Assembly (NCBI GenBank): GCA_030156895.1 | Contig: JASGLP010000019.1 | Location: 1-48,383, forward strand | DNA: 48,383 nt | Direction: 5' to 3' | Source: Eubacteriaceae bacterium | GTDB lineage: Bacteria; Bacillota; Clostridia; Eubacteriales; Eubacteriaceae | In this document: piece after piece, positions 33,824 to 42,825 of the stretch | Numbering within the stretch: position 1 is the stretch's first letter | Layout of the letters: each line of letters begins with the position of its first letter | Position numbers and translations under genes: made by a program | The notes under the pieces: model-generated | Databases searched by the model: none | What the model was told of the DNA's origin: nothing | The model's input: only the letters and a program-made list of their open reading frames with translations

Positions 33824-35155
33824 ATGGATGTAAAACATGGAACCTTTAAAGGAGGAATCCACCCGCCTTATGGGAAAGAGAGCACTGCAGGTGTTCCCCT
33901 GGGCTTTGGCGATGCGCCAAAAGTGGTAACAATTCCTATGTCCTTGCACATTGGTGCACCTTGTACGCCAGTGGTCAAAAAAGGCGATCAAGTTTATCTT
34001 GGCCAGAAAATCGGTGAAGCAAACGGTTTTGTTTCGGCTCCGATTCATGCCAGTGTTTCCGGTAAAGTCATTGCCGTGGAAGAAAAACCTCATCCCAATG
34101 GGGATCTGGTCATGTCAGTTGTCATTGAGTCTGACGGACAAGATACGGTTGATCCGGCAATTAAACCTTATGGTTCGCTTAGTGAGATGGAACCTGACGC
34201 GATCAAGAAAATGATTCTTGATGCCGGTATTGTTGGTCTTGGTGGTGCAACTTTTCCCACACATGTAAAGCTTGCCATTCCACCGGATAAGCATGTGGAC
34301 TGTATTGTTTTGAATGGGGCTGAATGTGAACCCTATTTAACAGCGGATCATCACCTGATGTTAACTAAACCTGAAAAGGTTGTCATGGGACTTAAAATTG
34401 CCATGAAATCGGTGGGGGTCAGTAAAGGTTATATCGGTGTGGAAGACAACAAAAATGATGCCATTGAAGCGCTTGTAAAAGCAGCTGGAAGTGATACGGG
34501 CATCGAAGTTTATTCACTGCACACGAAATATCCGCAAGGGGCTGAAAAACAGCTGATCACAGCCGTAACAGGCCGTGAAGTACCATCAGGCGGACTGCCG
34601 GCCGATGCTGGGGTTGTGGTGATGAACGTGGGAACAGCTGCGCAGATTGCGGAAACAATGGAAACAGGGATGCCGCTTTATAAAAGAAATCTGACCTGTA
34701 CCGGTGATGCTATTAAAAATCCCCAAACGCTGGAAGTGCGCGTCGGTGTTGAACTGCAGTCGGTGATCGATCAGTGTGGTGGCTTTGCATCTGATCCGGG
34801 TAAAGTGATTATGGGTGGTCCCATGATGGGTGTTACCCAGTTCCAGACCAACGTACCAGTGATCAAAGGAACTTCAGGAATCCTGTGTTTAACAGTGGAA
34901 AGTGCAAAAATACCTGAGCCTTCCAACTGTATACATTGTGGAAAATGCATGACTGTCTGTCCCATTCATTTACAGCCATTATATCTGTCGGAATATTCAC
35001 AGCGCAATCGCTGGGATAAATGCGAGCAGAATAATGTCATGGATTGTATTGAATGCGGAAGCTGTTCATTTATTTGTCCGGCAAAAAGAACATTGATTTC
35101 GTCAATTCGTGTTGCGAAACGTGAAATCATTGCCCAGAGACGAAAAGGAAATTAG
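33824..35155 (+). CDS. rnfC: Rnf complex subunit RnfC
   Basis: NADH-side peripheral subunit of the ferredoxin:NAD+ oxidoreductase, 443 residues. The N-terminal part holds the FMN/NADH-binding fold (GLGGATFPTHVK). Near the C-terminus are two ferredoxin motifs, CIHCGKCMTVCP and CIECGSCSFICP, for two [4Fe-4S] clusters. It accepts electrons passed through the membrane subunits and reduces NAD+. It is the first gene of rnfCDGEAB, the order found in clostridia and Acetobacterium. ATG 33824 is preceded by GAGGGGTG at a slightly long distance. The operon is continuous to 38957 with short gaps and strong ribosome sites. Confidence 0.96.
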   Translation: MDVKHGTFKGGIHPPYGKESTAGVPLGFGDAPKVVTIPMSLHIGAPCTPVVKKGDQVYLGQKIGEANGFVSAPIHASVSGKVIAVEEKPHPNGDLVMSVVIESDGQDTVDPAIKPYGSLSEMEPDAIKKMILDAGIVGLGGATFPTHVKLAIPPDKHVDCIVLNGAECEPYLTADHHLMLTKPEKVVMGLKIAMKSVGVSKGYIGVEDNKNDAIEALVKAAGSDTGIEVYSLHTKYPQGAEKQLITAVTGREVPSGGLPADAGVVVMNVGTAAQIAETMETGMPLYKRNLTCTGDAIKNPQTLEVRVGVELQSVIDQCGGFASDPGKVIMGGPMMGVTQFQTNVPVIKGTSGILCLTVESAKIPEPSNCIHCGKCMTVCPIHLQPLYLSEYSQRNRWDKCEQNNVMDCIECGSCSFICPAKRTLISSIRVAKREIIAQRRKGN

Positions 35156-35166
35156 GAGGAGAATTG

Positions 35167-36123
35167 ATGAACGATTTAAAATTAACAGTGTCCTCATCTC
35201 CACATATTCGGGCCAATCATTCAACAGCCAGTATTATGCAGAATGTCATTATTGCGCTTTTACCGGCGCTGGCAGTGGCTGGGTATGTGTTTGGTGTCTG
35301 GGCGCTTGCCTTAGTGGCGATTTGCGTGATTTCGTGTGTTGTTACCGAAGCTATTATTCAAAAATTATTAAAAAAACCAGTAACAATCAATGACTGGAGC
35401 GCTGTTGTAACAGGCGTTCTGCTTGGTTTCAATTTGCCAATCGGAGCACCCTGGTGGATTGCGGTCATTGGATCAGTTTTTGCCATTGCCATTGTTAAAC
35501 AATGTTTTGGTGGTTTGGGACAGAATTTTATGAACCCGGCATTAGCAGCCCGAGCTTTTCTGTTAGCGTCATGGCCAACAAGAATGACTTCTACTGCCTA
35601 TATTCCGGTATCAGACACGGTTACAACAGCAACACCATTGGCACTTTTAAAATCTGGTGAGCTGGCATCTATGCCGACAACCCTTGATCTTTTCACTGGT
35701 TTAAATGGCGTCTATGGCTGTATCGGTGAAATTTCCGCTTTAGCTCTAATTTTAGGTGGCCTTTACCTGATTATTCGCGGTATTATCAGCTGGCGAATTC
35801 CTGTTATCTACATTGCAACTGTAGCAGTCATTGCCCTTGTGGCAGGACAGGATCCCCTGGTACATATTTTTTCCGGTGGTTTAATGCTGGGTGCTTTCTT
35901 TATGGCAACCGATTATGCATCATCGCCTGTTACAGCCAAAGGCCAGATCATTTACGCCATCGGCTGTGGTTTAATTACCATGATCATTCGACTGATCGGG
36001 GGATATCCTGAAGGGGTTTCCTACTCAATTCTATTAATGAACTTAACAGCTCCTTTGATCGAACGATTTACAAAAGATAAGGTCTATGGCGTTACTAAAG
36101 CTAAAAAGGAGGCCAAAGCGTAA
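35167..36123 (+). CDS. rnfD: Rnf complex subunit RnfD
   Basis: Integral membrane subunit with covalent FMN, 318 residues, about 9-10 hydrophobic segments. The flavinylation site is in DTVTTATPLAL; Thr156 would carry FMN by a phosphoester bond. It is thought to be part of the path coupling electron flow to cation movement (Na+ in A. woodii). ATG 35167 after AGGAGGA is preferred over the adjacent TTG 35164. The stop overlaps the rnfG start (TAATG), a sign of translational coupling. Confidence 0.95.
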   Translation: MNDLKLTVSSSPHIRANHSTASIMQNVIIALLPALAVAGYVFGVWALALVAICVISCVVTEAIIQKLLKKPVTINDWSAVVTGVLLGFNLPIGAPWWIAVIGSVFAIAIVKQCFGGLGQNFMNPALAARAFLLASWPTRMTSTAYIPVSDTVTTATPLALLKSGELASMPTTLDLFTGLNGVYGCIGEISALALILGGLYLIIRGIISWRIPVIYIATVAVIALVAGQDPLVHIFSGGLMLGAFFMATDYASSPVTAKGQIIYAIGCGLITMIIRLIGGYPEGVSYSILLMNLTAPLIERFTKDKVYGVTKAKKEAKA

Positions 36124-36746
36124 TGGAAAATACTGAAGTAAAAGCAAAAATTGAATGGGGCGTCGTTTTTAAACTGGGTCTGATTCTCTTTGTAATCTCA
36201 GCTGTGGCAGCCTGTTTGCTGGCTCTGACCAATTATGTGACAGAAGGTACCATTGCCGCCATGAATGAGCAGTCTAATATTGAAGCCCGTCAGGAAGTTT
36301 TACCAGAAGCAACATCTTTTGAAGCTGTTTCTGAAGCGGATCTGGCAGATATTATTTCGGCAGCCGGAATTGCCAGTGCCGATGAATTGCCTGAAGCTTA
36401 TGTGGGCATGAATGGCTCAGAAATTGTTGGTTATACCTTTAAGACAATTCCAGGAACAGGATTTAGTGGCGATATTGAAATGCTGACTGGTATTGCAGCT
36501 GATGGGACCATTTCTGGTATTACCATTTTGACCATGAATGAAACCCCTGGTCTTGGTGCCAATGCGACAAATCCTGAATTTAAAGATCAGTATCAGGGCT
36601 TATCAGCAACAGAAGAAGTTGCCGTCTCAAAAACAGGTGTCAGTGGTAATGAAATTCAGGCTATGACCGGTGCGACTATTACATCGAAAGCGGTTACTGA
36701 TGGGGTAAATATTGCAAGTGCTGCCTATCAGCAACTGGTCAAATAG
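36123..36746 (+). CDS. rnfG: Rnf complex subunit RnfG
   Basis: 207-residue subunit with one N-terminal membrane helix (about residues 13-38) and an extracytoplasmic FMN-binding domain. The flavinylation motif TGATITSK has Thr185 as the predicted FMN carrier. [16 protein letters not shown] and [10 protein letters not shown] are typical. It relays electrons between RnfB and RnfC through the membrane region. It starts within the rnfD stop codon. Confidence 0.95.
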   Translation: MENTEVKAKIEWGVVFKLGLILFVISAVAACLLALTNYVTEGTIAAMNEQSNIEARQEVLPEATSFEAVSEADLADIISAAGIASADELPEAYVGMNGSEIVGYTFKTIPGTGFSGDIEMLTGIAADGTISGITILTMNETPGLGANATNPEFKDQYQGLSATEEVAVSKTGVSGNEIQAMTGATITSKAVTDGVNIASAAYQQLVK

Positions 36747-36756
36747 GAGGGAAATT

Positions 36757-37350
36757 ATGAATTTTGGAAAGAATTTAACAAGAGGAATCATAAAAGAGAA
36801 CCCTACTTTTGTACTTTTGCTGGGAATGTGTCCGACCCTGGCGGTTACCACATCGGCAGTAAACGGCATGGGGATGGGACTGGCTACCATGGTGGTTCTG
36901 ATTTGTTCAAATGTTGTTATTTCGGCAATGCGTAAAATCATTCCCGACTCTATTCGTATTCCGGCATTTATCGTTATTATTGCTTCATTTGTAACGATTG
37001 TCGGCATGCTTTTAAAAGCTTATCTGCCATCACTGGATGCTGCACTGGGTTTGTTTATTCCTTTGATTGTTGTTAACTGTATTATTTTAGGCCGCGCCGA
37101 AGCCTTTGCTTTTTCTAACGGCATCGCTGATTCATTTGCTGATGGCTTGGGAATGGGTCTTGGTTTCACCTTATCACTAACTGTGTTGGGATCAATTCGG
37201 GAAATCCTTGGCGTTGGCAGTATTTTTGGACACGCATTATTTGGGGCTTCTTTTGAGCCGGTACTACTAATGATTCTTCCTCCAGGCGCTTTCTTAACCC
37301 TGGGGTTATTGATTGGATTAATTAATTTCCTTTCAAAAAAGAAAGCATAA
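36757..37350 (+). CDS. rnfE: Rnf complex subunit RnfE
   Basis: Membrane subunit of 197 residues with six predicted helices; paralogous to RnfA in opposite topology, as in Nqr D/E. Motifs are [17 protein letters not shown] and [17 protein letters not shown]. Its Cys residues belong to the membrane-embedded Fe-S site shared with RnfA. ATG 36757 after AGGAGGG is the start; an earlier in-frame ATG at 36712 overlaps rnfG. Confidence 0.95.
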   Translation: MNFGKNLTRGIIKENPTFVLLLGMCPTLAVTTSAVNGMGMGLATMVVLICSNVVISAMRKIIPDSIRIPAFIVIIASFVTIVGMLLKAYLPSLDAALGLFIPLIVVNCIILGRAEAFAFSNGIADSFADGLGMGLGFTLSLTVLGSIREILGVGSIFGHALFGASFEPVLLMILPPGAFLTLGLLIGLINFLSKKKA

Positions 37351-37365
37351 GGGGGATATAACAAG

Positions 37366-37944
37366 ATGAATATAGTGATTATCGTTATTGGTGCAATTTT
37401 CATTAATAATGTTATTTTTTCAAGGTTTCTTGGGATTTGCCCGTTTTTAGGGGTTTCCAAACAAGTCGAAACAGCAGCCGGCATGGGGGCAGCCGTAACA
37501 TTTGTACTGGCAATGGCTTCAGCCATTACCTATGTGGTACAGTATGCCATTCTTGATCCGCTAAATTTAGGCTATCTGCAGACAATTGCTTTTATTCTGG
37601 TTATTGCTACCCTGGTTCAGCTGGTAGAAATGATTATTAAAAAAGCCAGCCCTTCACTGTATCAGGCATTAGGGGTTTACCTGCCTCTGATCACAACAAA
37701 CTGTGCGGTATTAGGGATTGCCCTGTTAAATATTCAGTACGAGTATAATTTTATCGAAACTGTTTTCCATGGGATCGGTGCAGCACTTGGTTTTACACTG
37801 GCTATCGTTTTATTTGCCGGTGTGCGTGAACGACTGGAAACTTCAGCCGTGCCAAAAGCCCTGGAAGGCTTCCCAATTGCCCTGATTACCGCCGGATTAA
37901 TGTCAATTGCTTTTCTGGGATTCTCTGGAATGCAACTGGGTTAA
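37366..37944 (+). CDS. rnfA: Rnf complex subunit RnfA
   Basis: Membrane subunit of 192 residues with six predicted helices. NNVIFSRFLGICPFLGVS and LPLITTNCAVLGIALLN carry the Cys residues expected to ligate the Fe-S cluster at the RnfA/E interface. ATG 37366 follows AAGGGGGAT. Eleven bases separate it from rnfB. Confidence 0.95.
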   Translation: MNIVIIVIGAIFINNVIFSRFLGICPFLGVSKQVETAAGMGAAVTFVLAMASAITYVVQYAILDPLNLGYLQTIAFILVIATLVQLVEMIIKKASPSLYQALGVYLPLITTNCAVLGIALLNIQYEYNFIETVFHGIGAALGFTLAIVLFAGVRERLETSAVPKALEGFPIALITAGLMSIAFLGFSGMQLG

Positions 37945-37955
37945 GGGAGGTTTAA

Positions 37956-38957
37956 ATGTTAAATGCGATTTTAGTACCAGTCGGTGTGATTGGTGTATTT
38001 GGATTGGTTTTTGGGATCGGTCTGGCCATTGCATCAAAAGTGTTTGAAGTTTATGTGGATCCCCGCGTGCCGGAAGTCAGAGCGGCCTTGCCAGGCGCTA
38101 ACTGCGGCGGCTGTGGTCTGCCAGGTTGTGATGCTTTGGCATCCAATATTGTTGAAGGAACAGCGGCCATTAATGCCTGCCCAGTCGGTGGTCCGGATTG
38201 TGCAGCAGCCATTGCCGCAATCATGGGAGTGGAAGCTGGCAGCTCGGTCAAACAGGTTGCCACGGTGATCTGCCAGGGTTCCTGCGAGAACTCGCCAAAT
38301 CGTGCCGAATACTATGGCGAAATGGACTGTCGAGAAGCCATGATCGCTTCCGGTGGAACCAAAGAATGCCGTTATGGTTGTATGGGACTGGGCACCTGTA
38401 AAAGTGTTTGTTCTTTCGGTGCCATTAGCATGGGCGAAGATGGACTGCCGGTTGTTGATCCGGAAAAATGTACATCTTGCGGCCAGTGTATTGATGCTTG
38501 TCCAAAAGCCATCATGAAACTGGTTCCCGCGACTCAGGAAGTTAGAGTTGAGTGTAATAACCATGATCGTGGCAAAAATGCCCGACAGGTTTGTAAAACG
38601 GCCTGTATTGGTTGTGGTGCCTGTGTGAAAGCCTGTAGATTTGACGCTATTAAGGTCGAAAACAATTGTGCTATTATTGATTACGATAAGTGCCGTCAGT
38701 GTTACGAATGTGTGGATAAATGTCCGATGAACTGTATTTCCGGTGATGTGGAATATGGTAAAACAACGGCATATATTATTGAAGAAAACTGTATTGCCTG
38801 CGGACTTTGTGCGAAAAATTGTCCGGTAGAAGCAATTACCGGCGAAATTAAAAAGCCACCATACGTTATCGATCATGATATGTGTATTGGTTGCGGTATC
38901 TGTTTTGATAAATGCCGTAAAAATGCCATCGAAATGCGACCCAATAAGGTCAAATAA
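37956..38957 (+). CDS. rnfB: Rnf complex subunit RnfB
   Basis: Ferredoxin-accepting subunit, 333 residues. An N-terminal membrane helix (about residues 5-26) is followed by the Cys cluster GANCGGCGLPGCDALA and several ferredoxin motifs: CTSCGQCIDACP, CIGCGACVKAC, CRQCYECVDKCP, CIACGLCAKNCP and CIGCGICFDKC. The high number of [4Fe-4S] sites and the length match the acetogen form rather than the shorter proteobacterial one. It takes electrons from reduced ferredoxin and feeds the membrane subunits. ATG 37956 follows GGGAGG. Last gene of the operon; a terminator follows. Confidence 0.96.
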   Translation: MLNAILVPVGVIGVFGLVFGIGLAIASKVFEVYVDPRVPEVRAALPGANCGGCGLPGCDALASNIVEGTAAINACPVGGPDCAAAIAAIMGVEAGSSVKQVATVICQGSCENSPNRAEYYGEMDCREAMIASGGTKECRYGCMGLGTCKSVCSFGAISMGEDGLPVVDPEKCTSCGQCIDACPKAIMKLVPATQEVRVECNNHDRGKNARQVCKTACIGCGACVKACRFDAIKVENNCAIIDYDKCRQCYECVDKCPMNCISGDVEYGKTTAYIIEENCIACGLCAKNCPVEAITGEIKKPPYVIDHDMCIGCGICFDKCRKNAIEMRPNKVK

Positions 38958-38970
38958 GTATTTCAACCCT

Positions 38971-39008
38971 GCATCTGACAGCAAAGATTACTGTCAGATG
39001 CATTTTTT
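38971..39008 (+). terminator. Intrinsic terminator of the rnf operon
   Basis: Perfect 11-bp stem GCATCTGACAG/CTGTCAGATGC (38971-38981 with 38991-39001), followed by ATTTTTT. Confidence 0.9.
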
Positions 39009-39013
39009 GATTG

Positions 39014-39065
39014 TTTAGAGAAAACCCTTGTGACGCTTGCGCCGGTTACAAGGGCTTTCTCTAAA
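39014..39065. other. Long second stem-loop after rnf
   Basis: Arms TTTAGAGAAA-A-CCCTTGT and ACAAGGG-C-TTTCTCTAAA pair over about 18 positions with one mismatch (39014-39031 with 39048-39065), with a GC-rich loop. There is no T tract, so it is not a standard terminator; it may be a palindromic repeat or RNA-stability element. Confidence 0.5.
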
Positions 39066-39194
39066 GTTAATCATCATCACTAAGCAGTGATCTTGAAAAT
39101 TCTTTAAATTAATAATTTTTTTAGGAAAGCTGTATAAAATAGCGACAAAATCTGTTAAAATAAATAATGCCGTGAGAAAGAATTGAAATTTTAC

Positions 39195-39224
39195 TTCATC
39201 ACAATTGTGATGAATTCTTTTTTT
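39195..39224 (+). terminator. Palindrome with T tract before the pseudouridine synthase gene
   Basis: TTCATCACAATTGTGATGAA is a perfect 20-base palindrome (39195-39214), followed by T8 at 39217-39224. A further AAAGAATT/AATTCTTT pairing (39177-39184 with 39213-39220) could enclose it. Likely a terminator of a short upstream transcript or a leader attenuator. Confidence 0.55.
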
Positions 39225-39316
39225 AATCGCGTCTTTCTCTATTATTAGGACAATTGTTTAAAGTGTCAGCTGATCTTTTTTTCAAGCTGCTGACAGTTTA
39301 TATAGGAGGATAAATT

Positions 39317-40228
39317 ATCGGAATAAAATACAATTACAGCGTCTCAAAGGATCACGAAATGCTTTTAAAGGATGAATTGATTAATCGATATGATTATTCA
39401 AGTCGTCTGATTCGCGAAATAAAACGTAACGGCTGCATGAAGGTAAATGGTGAGAGCGTTTGGGTCAATGAGAAACTCAAAAAGGATGACCGGATTGAAA
39501 TTGTCATGCCGGCTGAAAAAATTGATGGGATTCCGACACCAGGCCCAATCATCATCGTCTATGAAGATGATGAAATTCTGGTCGTCAATAAAGCGCCTTA
39601 TTGCATCACCCATCCAACTGGCAATCATCAGGAAAACACCCTGGCCAATTATGTCAGTTTCCATTGGCAAAGTTCAAATGAGTCGGCCAAAGTGCGCTTT
39701 ATCAATCGGCTTGACCGGGACACCACTGGACTAATTGCCATTGCTAAAAACAAATATGTTCATCATTATGTTCAGAAGCAGATGTCAGACCAGACAACTC
39801 TAAAGCGATATCGGGCGTATGTCTATGGAAAACCAAAACAGGCCCAAGGAATCATTGAAGCACCGATTGCTCTATTGCATGAAGATTCCTTTACCAGGGT
39901 TGTTACAGATTCGGGGCAGGAGGCCATCACCCATTATCAGGTGATTGAAGAATTTAAAGATGCCTGTTTAATGGAAGTGGAGCTCAAGACCGGGCGCACC
40001 CATCAGATTCGCGTCCATATGAAGCATTTGGGTACACCCATTATAGGTGATCCACTCTATTACACTGAAGCGTCAGATATTTTCAGTCAAAAAATGGCAA
40101 TGCCCCATCAGGCACTTCATGCAGCAGAACTGAAAATAAGGCTGCCAATCCATGGCCAAAAACATTTTAAGGCAGCAATGCATCAGGATATGTTAGAATT
40201 ACATAAAAAGTTATTGAAAAATGATTAA
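39317..40228 (+). CDS. RluA/RluD-family pseudouridine synthase, apparent non-AUG start
   Basis: Pseudouridine synthase of the RluA/RluD group, modifying uridines in rRNA or tRNA. An N-terminal S4-like RNA-binding part covers about residues 15-75 and the catalytic domain follows, with INRLDRDTTGL (catalytic Asp), RYRAYVYG and ELKTGRTHQIRVHMKHLGTPIIGDPLY by position. An ATG exists at 39359, but homology begins earlier: codons from 39317 read IGIKYNYSVSKDHEMLLKD, like family N-termini. A strong AGGAGG (39304-39309) precedes ATT 39314 and ATC 39317 at normal spacing, while no ribosome site precedes 39359. I therefore place the start at ATC 39317 or ATT 39314, which is unusual. A simple start-codon mutation is the alternative. 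Confidence 0.8.
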   Translation: MGIKYNYSVSKDHEMLLKDELINRYDYSSRLIREIKRNGCMKVNGESVWVNEKLKKDDRIEIVMPAEKIDGIPTPGPIIIVYEDDEILVVNKAPYCITHPTGNHQENTLANYVSFHWQSSNESAKVRFINRLDRDTTGLIAIAKNKYVHHYVQKQMSDQTTLKRYRAYVYGKPKQAQGIIEAPIALLHEDSFTRVVTDSGQEAITHYQVIEEFKDACLMEVELKTGRTHQIRVHMKHLGTPIIGDPLYYTEASDIFSQKMAMPHQALHAAELKIRLPIHGQKHFKAAMHQDMLELHKKLLKND

Positions 40229-40239
40229 AGAGGTATGGA

Positions 40240-42468
40240 ATGAGCGTTAAAGAGAAAAAAGGAATTAAACGAAAAAAGAAGAAAAGACATATTTTAGTCA
40301 CCATTCTGTTGATCCTATTGGTATTGGCACTGGTGGGCGGCGGATTTATGTATTCCATTTATGCGGCAAACAGGATGGATATAACCGACTATGAGTATAC
40401 GGCCAAAGATAAAACCTATGTGTACTCCTCAGATAATGTTGTTATTGCAGAACTCTATATCAGAAATAGAACCAATGTAACCATCGATCAGATTCCAATT
40501 CAAATGCAGCAGGCTCTGGTAGCCGTTGAGGATTCAAGGTTTTACAGCCATTCAGGGATTGACCCCATAGGGATTGTCAGGGCTTTCTTTTCCAATGTGC
40601 TAAACAGCGGCATCAGCTCCGGTGCCTCGACCATTACCCAGCAGCTGGCGCGAACCCTCTTTCTGCCAGATATTGCATCAGAACAGACTTTCCAGGATTC
40701 TCTGCTGAGAAAACTGAAAGAAATTTCAATTTCGCTGCAATTGGAGGACAAATATACCAAAGATCAGATTCTGGAGATGTTTTTCAACGAAACCTATTTT
40801 GGTTCTGGCGCTTATGGGATTGAAGAAGCGGCAAAAACCTATTTTAATAAGAGTATCTCAGAAGTTGATCTGGCGGAAGCAGCCATGCTGGCCGGCCTGC
40901 CCCAGGCACCCAGTGCCTACGCCCCCAATACAAACTTTGAGGCGGCCAAGGAGCGCCAGCTTGAAGTTTTAAACCGGATGGTTGACGAAAATTACATCAC
41001 CCAGGAAGAAGCTGACGCGGCCTATGCTGAAGAACTGACTATTAGAGATCCGGAGACCATCAGTAATGATGACCAGATTGTAGATGGCTATGAAGCTTAC
41101 GTCAATATGGCTCTCCAGGAATATGCCGAAAGCCAGGCCGCTGCGGTCATGCAACAGCGAGGTATTTCTGAAGATGATGCCATTTCCTATATTCGTGAAA
41201 CCATTGCCAGTGGCGGCTATAATATCTATACAACCATCAATACAACCATGCAGGCAGATGCCATCAACTCCCTTCAGGTTGGTTTGGAAGATTATGGTTT
41301 AACCGACAACGAGACGGGGGCGGTGGTAACCGTCGATCTTGATGGCGCCGTGATGGCATATTATGGCGGTAACACCGAGATTGATATGGCCGATACCCCA
41401 AGACAGCCAGGGTCAAACATCAAACCACTTTATTATGCCGCAGCCATGGACATGGGCCTGATTGGCCCGAGCACAATTATTTCCGATACCAAGACAACCT
41501 TTTACGGATCTTATACACCAAGAAACTACGATGGCGGCTACCATGGAAATGTAACTGTCAGAACAGCTCTGGTAAACTCCTATAATATACCGGCGGTAAA
41601 AGTCTTTGATAAAGTCGGTGCTGATTCGGCCATTTCTTTTATGGAACAGATGGGGATTACCACCTTTGACGAAAATGATTATAATCTGGCGACAGCCTTG
41701 GGGGGGATGACTTATGGGATTAAGCCTTTTGAGATGGCAGGGGCATTTAACTGCCTGAATAATAACGGGGTTTATAACCAGCCTTATTTTACAAAATCAA
41801 TTGAATCAGTTAATGGTGAAGTTATTTACTCCAAGGATACTGCAAATTTAATAACCCGTAAGGTCATGTCCGATACGACAGCCGCAACCATGATGGATAT
41901 TCTGGAAGATGTCGTTAATTATGGGACGGGTACAGCAGCCGCTCAGATTTATACAACCGCCGGTAAAACGGGTACCACCCACGATAATAAGGACTTGTGG
42001 TTTACCGGTGTGACGGGTAATCTGTCCACAACCGTTTGGATTGGTAGCCCGGAAAATACCGTTCTGACCGGGGGCTCGTATATCGCAGCCGGAATTTATG
42101 GTAATTATATGGGCATGGTGATCGATCAGGATCTCTTAACAACAACGGAAATGACTCGAACATCTGATGAAGGATCAATTTCTGATGTTTCTTCCATCGG
42201 TAGTGGGGTAACGACAACCACAGAAGAAGACGAAGAAGAAACAACCGATGAAACCACAACGGAAGATCAGCCAACAACTGACACTGATACCGATACAGGC
42301 GAAGAGGATGTAGTCACTCCGGAAGAGCCGGAGGTTCCGACTGAGCCAGAAGATCCGACGACACCTGAAGACCCAACAACACCAGAAGACCCGACCAATC
42401 CTGATGACACAACCGATACGGATACTGACACCCCGATTACCGAAACCGATGATCCGATTTCAGAATAA
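40240..42468 (+). CDS. Class A penicillin-binding protein (PBP1A-type)
   Basis: Bifunctional peptidoglycan glycosyltransferase/transpeptidase, 742 residues. A short basic N-terminus is followed by one membrane helix (about residues 14-40). The GT51 domain has EDSRFYSHSGID (catalytic Glu) and SGASTITQQLARTLF. The transpeptidase domain has the nucleophile motif SNIK in RQPGSNIKPLYYA, the second motif in NSYNIPAVK, and KTGTTHDNKDLWFTG. The last 100 residues are a Thr/Glu/Asp/Pro-rich tail with repeated PEDPTTPEDPTT units, likely extracellular and flexible. ATG 40240 follows AAAGAGGTAT, 11 bases after the upstream gene. It is followed closely by the cupin gene. Confidence 0.94.
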   Translation: MSVKEKKGIKRKKKKRHILVTILLILLVLALVGGGFMYSIYAANRMDITDYEYTAKDKTYVYSSDNVVIAELYIRNRTNVTIDQIPIQMQQALVAVEDSRFYSHSGIDPIGIVRAFFSNVLNSGISSGASTITQQLARTLFLPDIASEQTFQDSLLRKLKEISISLQLEDKYTKDQILEMFFNETYFGSGAYGIEEAAKTYFNKSISEVDLAEAAMLAGLPQAPSAYAPNTNFEAAKERQLEVLNRMVDENYITQEEADAAYAEELTIRDPETISNDDQIVDGYEAYVNMALQEYAESQAAAVMQQRGISEDDAISYIRETIASGGYNIYTTINTTMQADAINSLQVGLEDYGLTDNETGAVVTVDLDGAVMAYYGGNTEIDMADTPRQPGSNIKPLYYAAAMDMGLIGPSTIISDTKTTFYGSYTPRNYDGGYHGNVTVRTALVNSYNIPAVKVFDKVGADSAISFMEQMGITTFDENDYNLATALGGMTYGIKPFEMAGAFNCLNNNGVYNQPYFTKSIESVNGEVIYSKDTANLITRKVMSDTTAATMMDILEDVVNYGTGTAAAQIYTTAGKTGTTHDNKDLWFTGVTGNLSTTVWIGSPENTVLTGGSYIAAGIYGNYMGMVIDQDLLTTTEMTRTSDEGSISDVSSIGSGVTTTTEEDEEETTDETTTEDQPTTDTDTDTGEEDVVTPEEPEVPTEPEDPTTPEDPTTPEDPTNPDDTTDTDTDTPITETDDPISE

Positions 42469-42477
42469 GAGGTAAAG

Positions 42478-42825
42478 ATGATTTTAAAAAAAGATGATTT
42501 AATCAAAGAAAGCAGAAGCAATATGCGTGGCGGCAGAGGCGATATTGAACTGACACATCTGGTTAGCGAGGAAATATTGGGCCAGTCCAGCCGATTATTT
42601 TCAATCAATACGATCAAGCCGGGGGATTCAATTGGCGATCATCCCCACCACGGTGAGAAGGAAATTTATGTCTTTCAAAAAGGACAGGGGATGGTAACCG
42701 ACGATGACAAGGAAGTGGCGGTTTTTCCGGGGGATGTGATGGTGACTCCGAATGGACATTCGCACAGTGTTACAAATACCGGCCATGAGGACCTGGTTTT
42801 TATTGCTCTCATTATTAAAGATTAA
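42478..42825 (+). CDS. Cupin domain protein
   Basis: 115-residue single-domain cupin. GDHPHHGEKEIYVFQKGQG carries the first metal-binding motif (His residues and Glu) and GDVMVTPNGHSHSVTN the second (His). The substrate is unknown; it may be a small sugar isomerase or binding protein. ATG 42478 follows AAGAGGT, nine bases after the PBP stop. The nth gene begins immediately after its stop, so PBP, cupin and nth form one transcription unit. Confidence 0.88.
   Translation: MILKKDDLIKESRSNMRGGRGDIELTHLVSEEILGQSSRLFSINTIKPGDSIGDHPHHGEKEIYVFQKGQGMVTDDDKEVAVFPGDVMVTPNGHSHSVTNTGHEDLVFIALIIKD

Noticed and set aside
37020-37526. 168-codon minus-strand frame
   Set aside because: Antisense to rnfE/rnfA, spans their junction, no coding signals.
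38034-38984. 316-codon minus-strand frame
   Set aside because: Antisense to rnfB, whose Cys/Gly-rich codons leave the complement open; no ribosome site and no recognisable motif.
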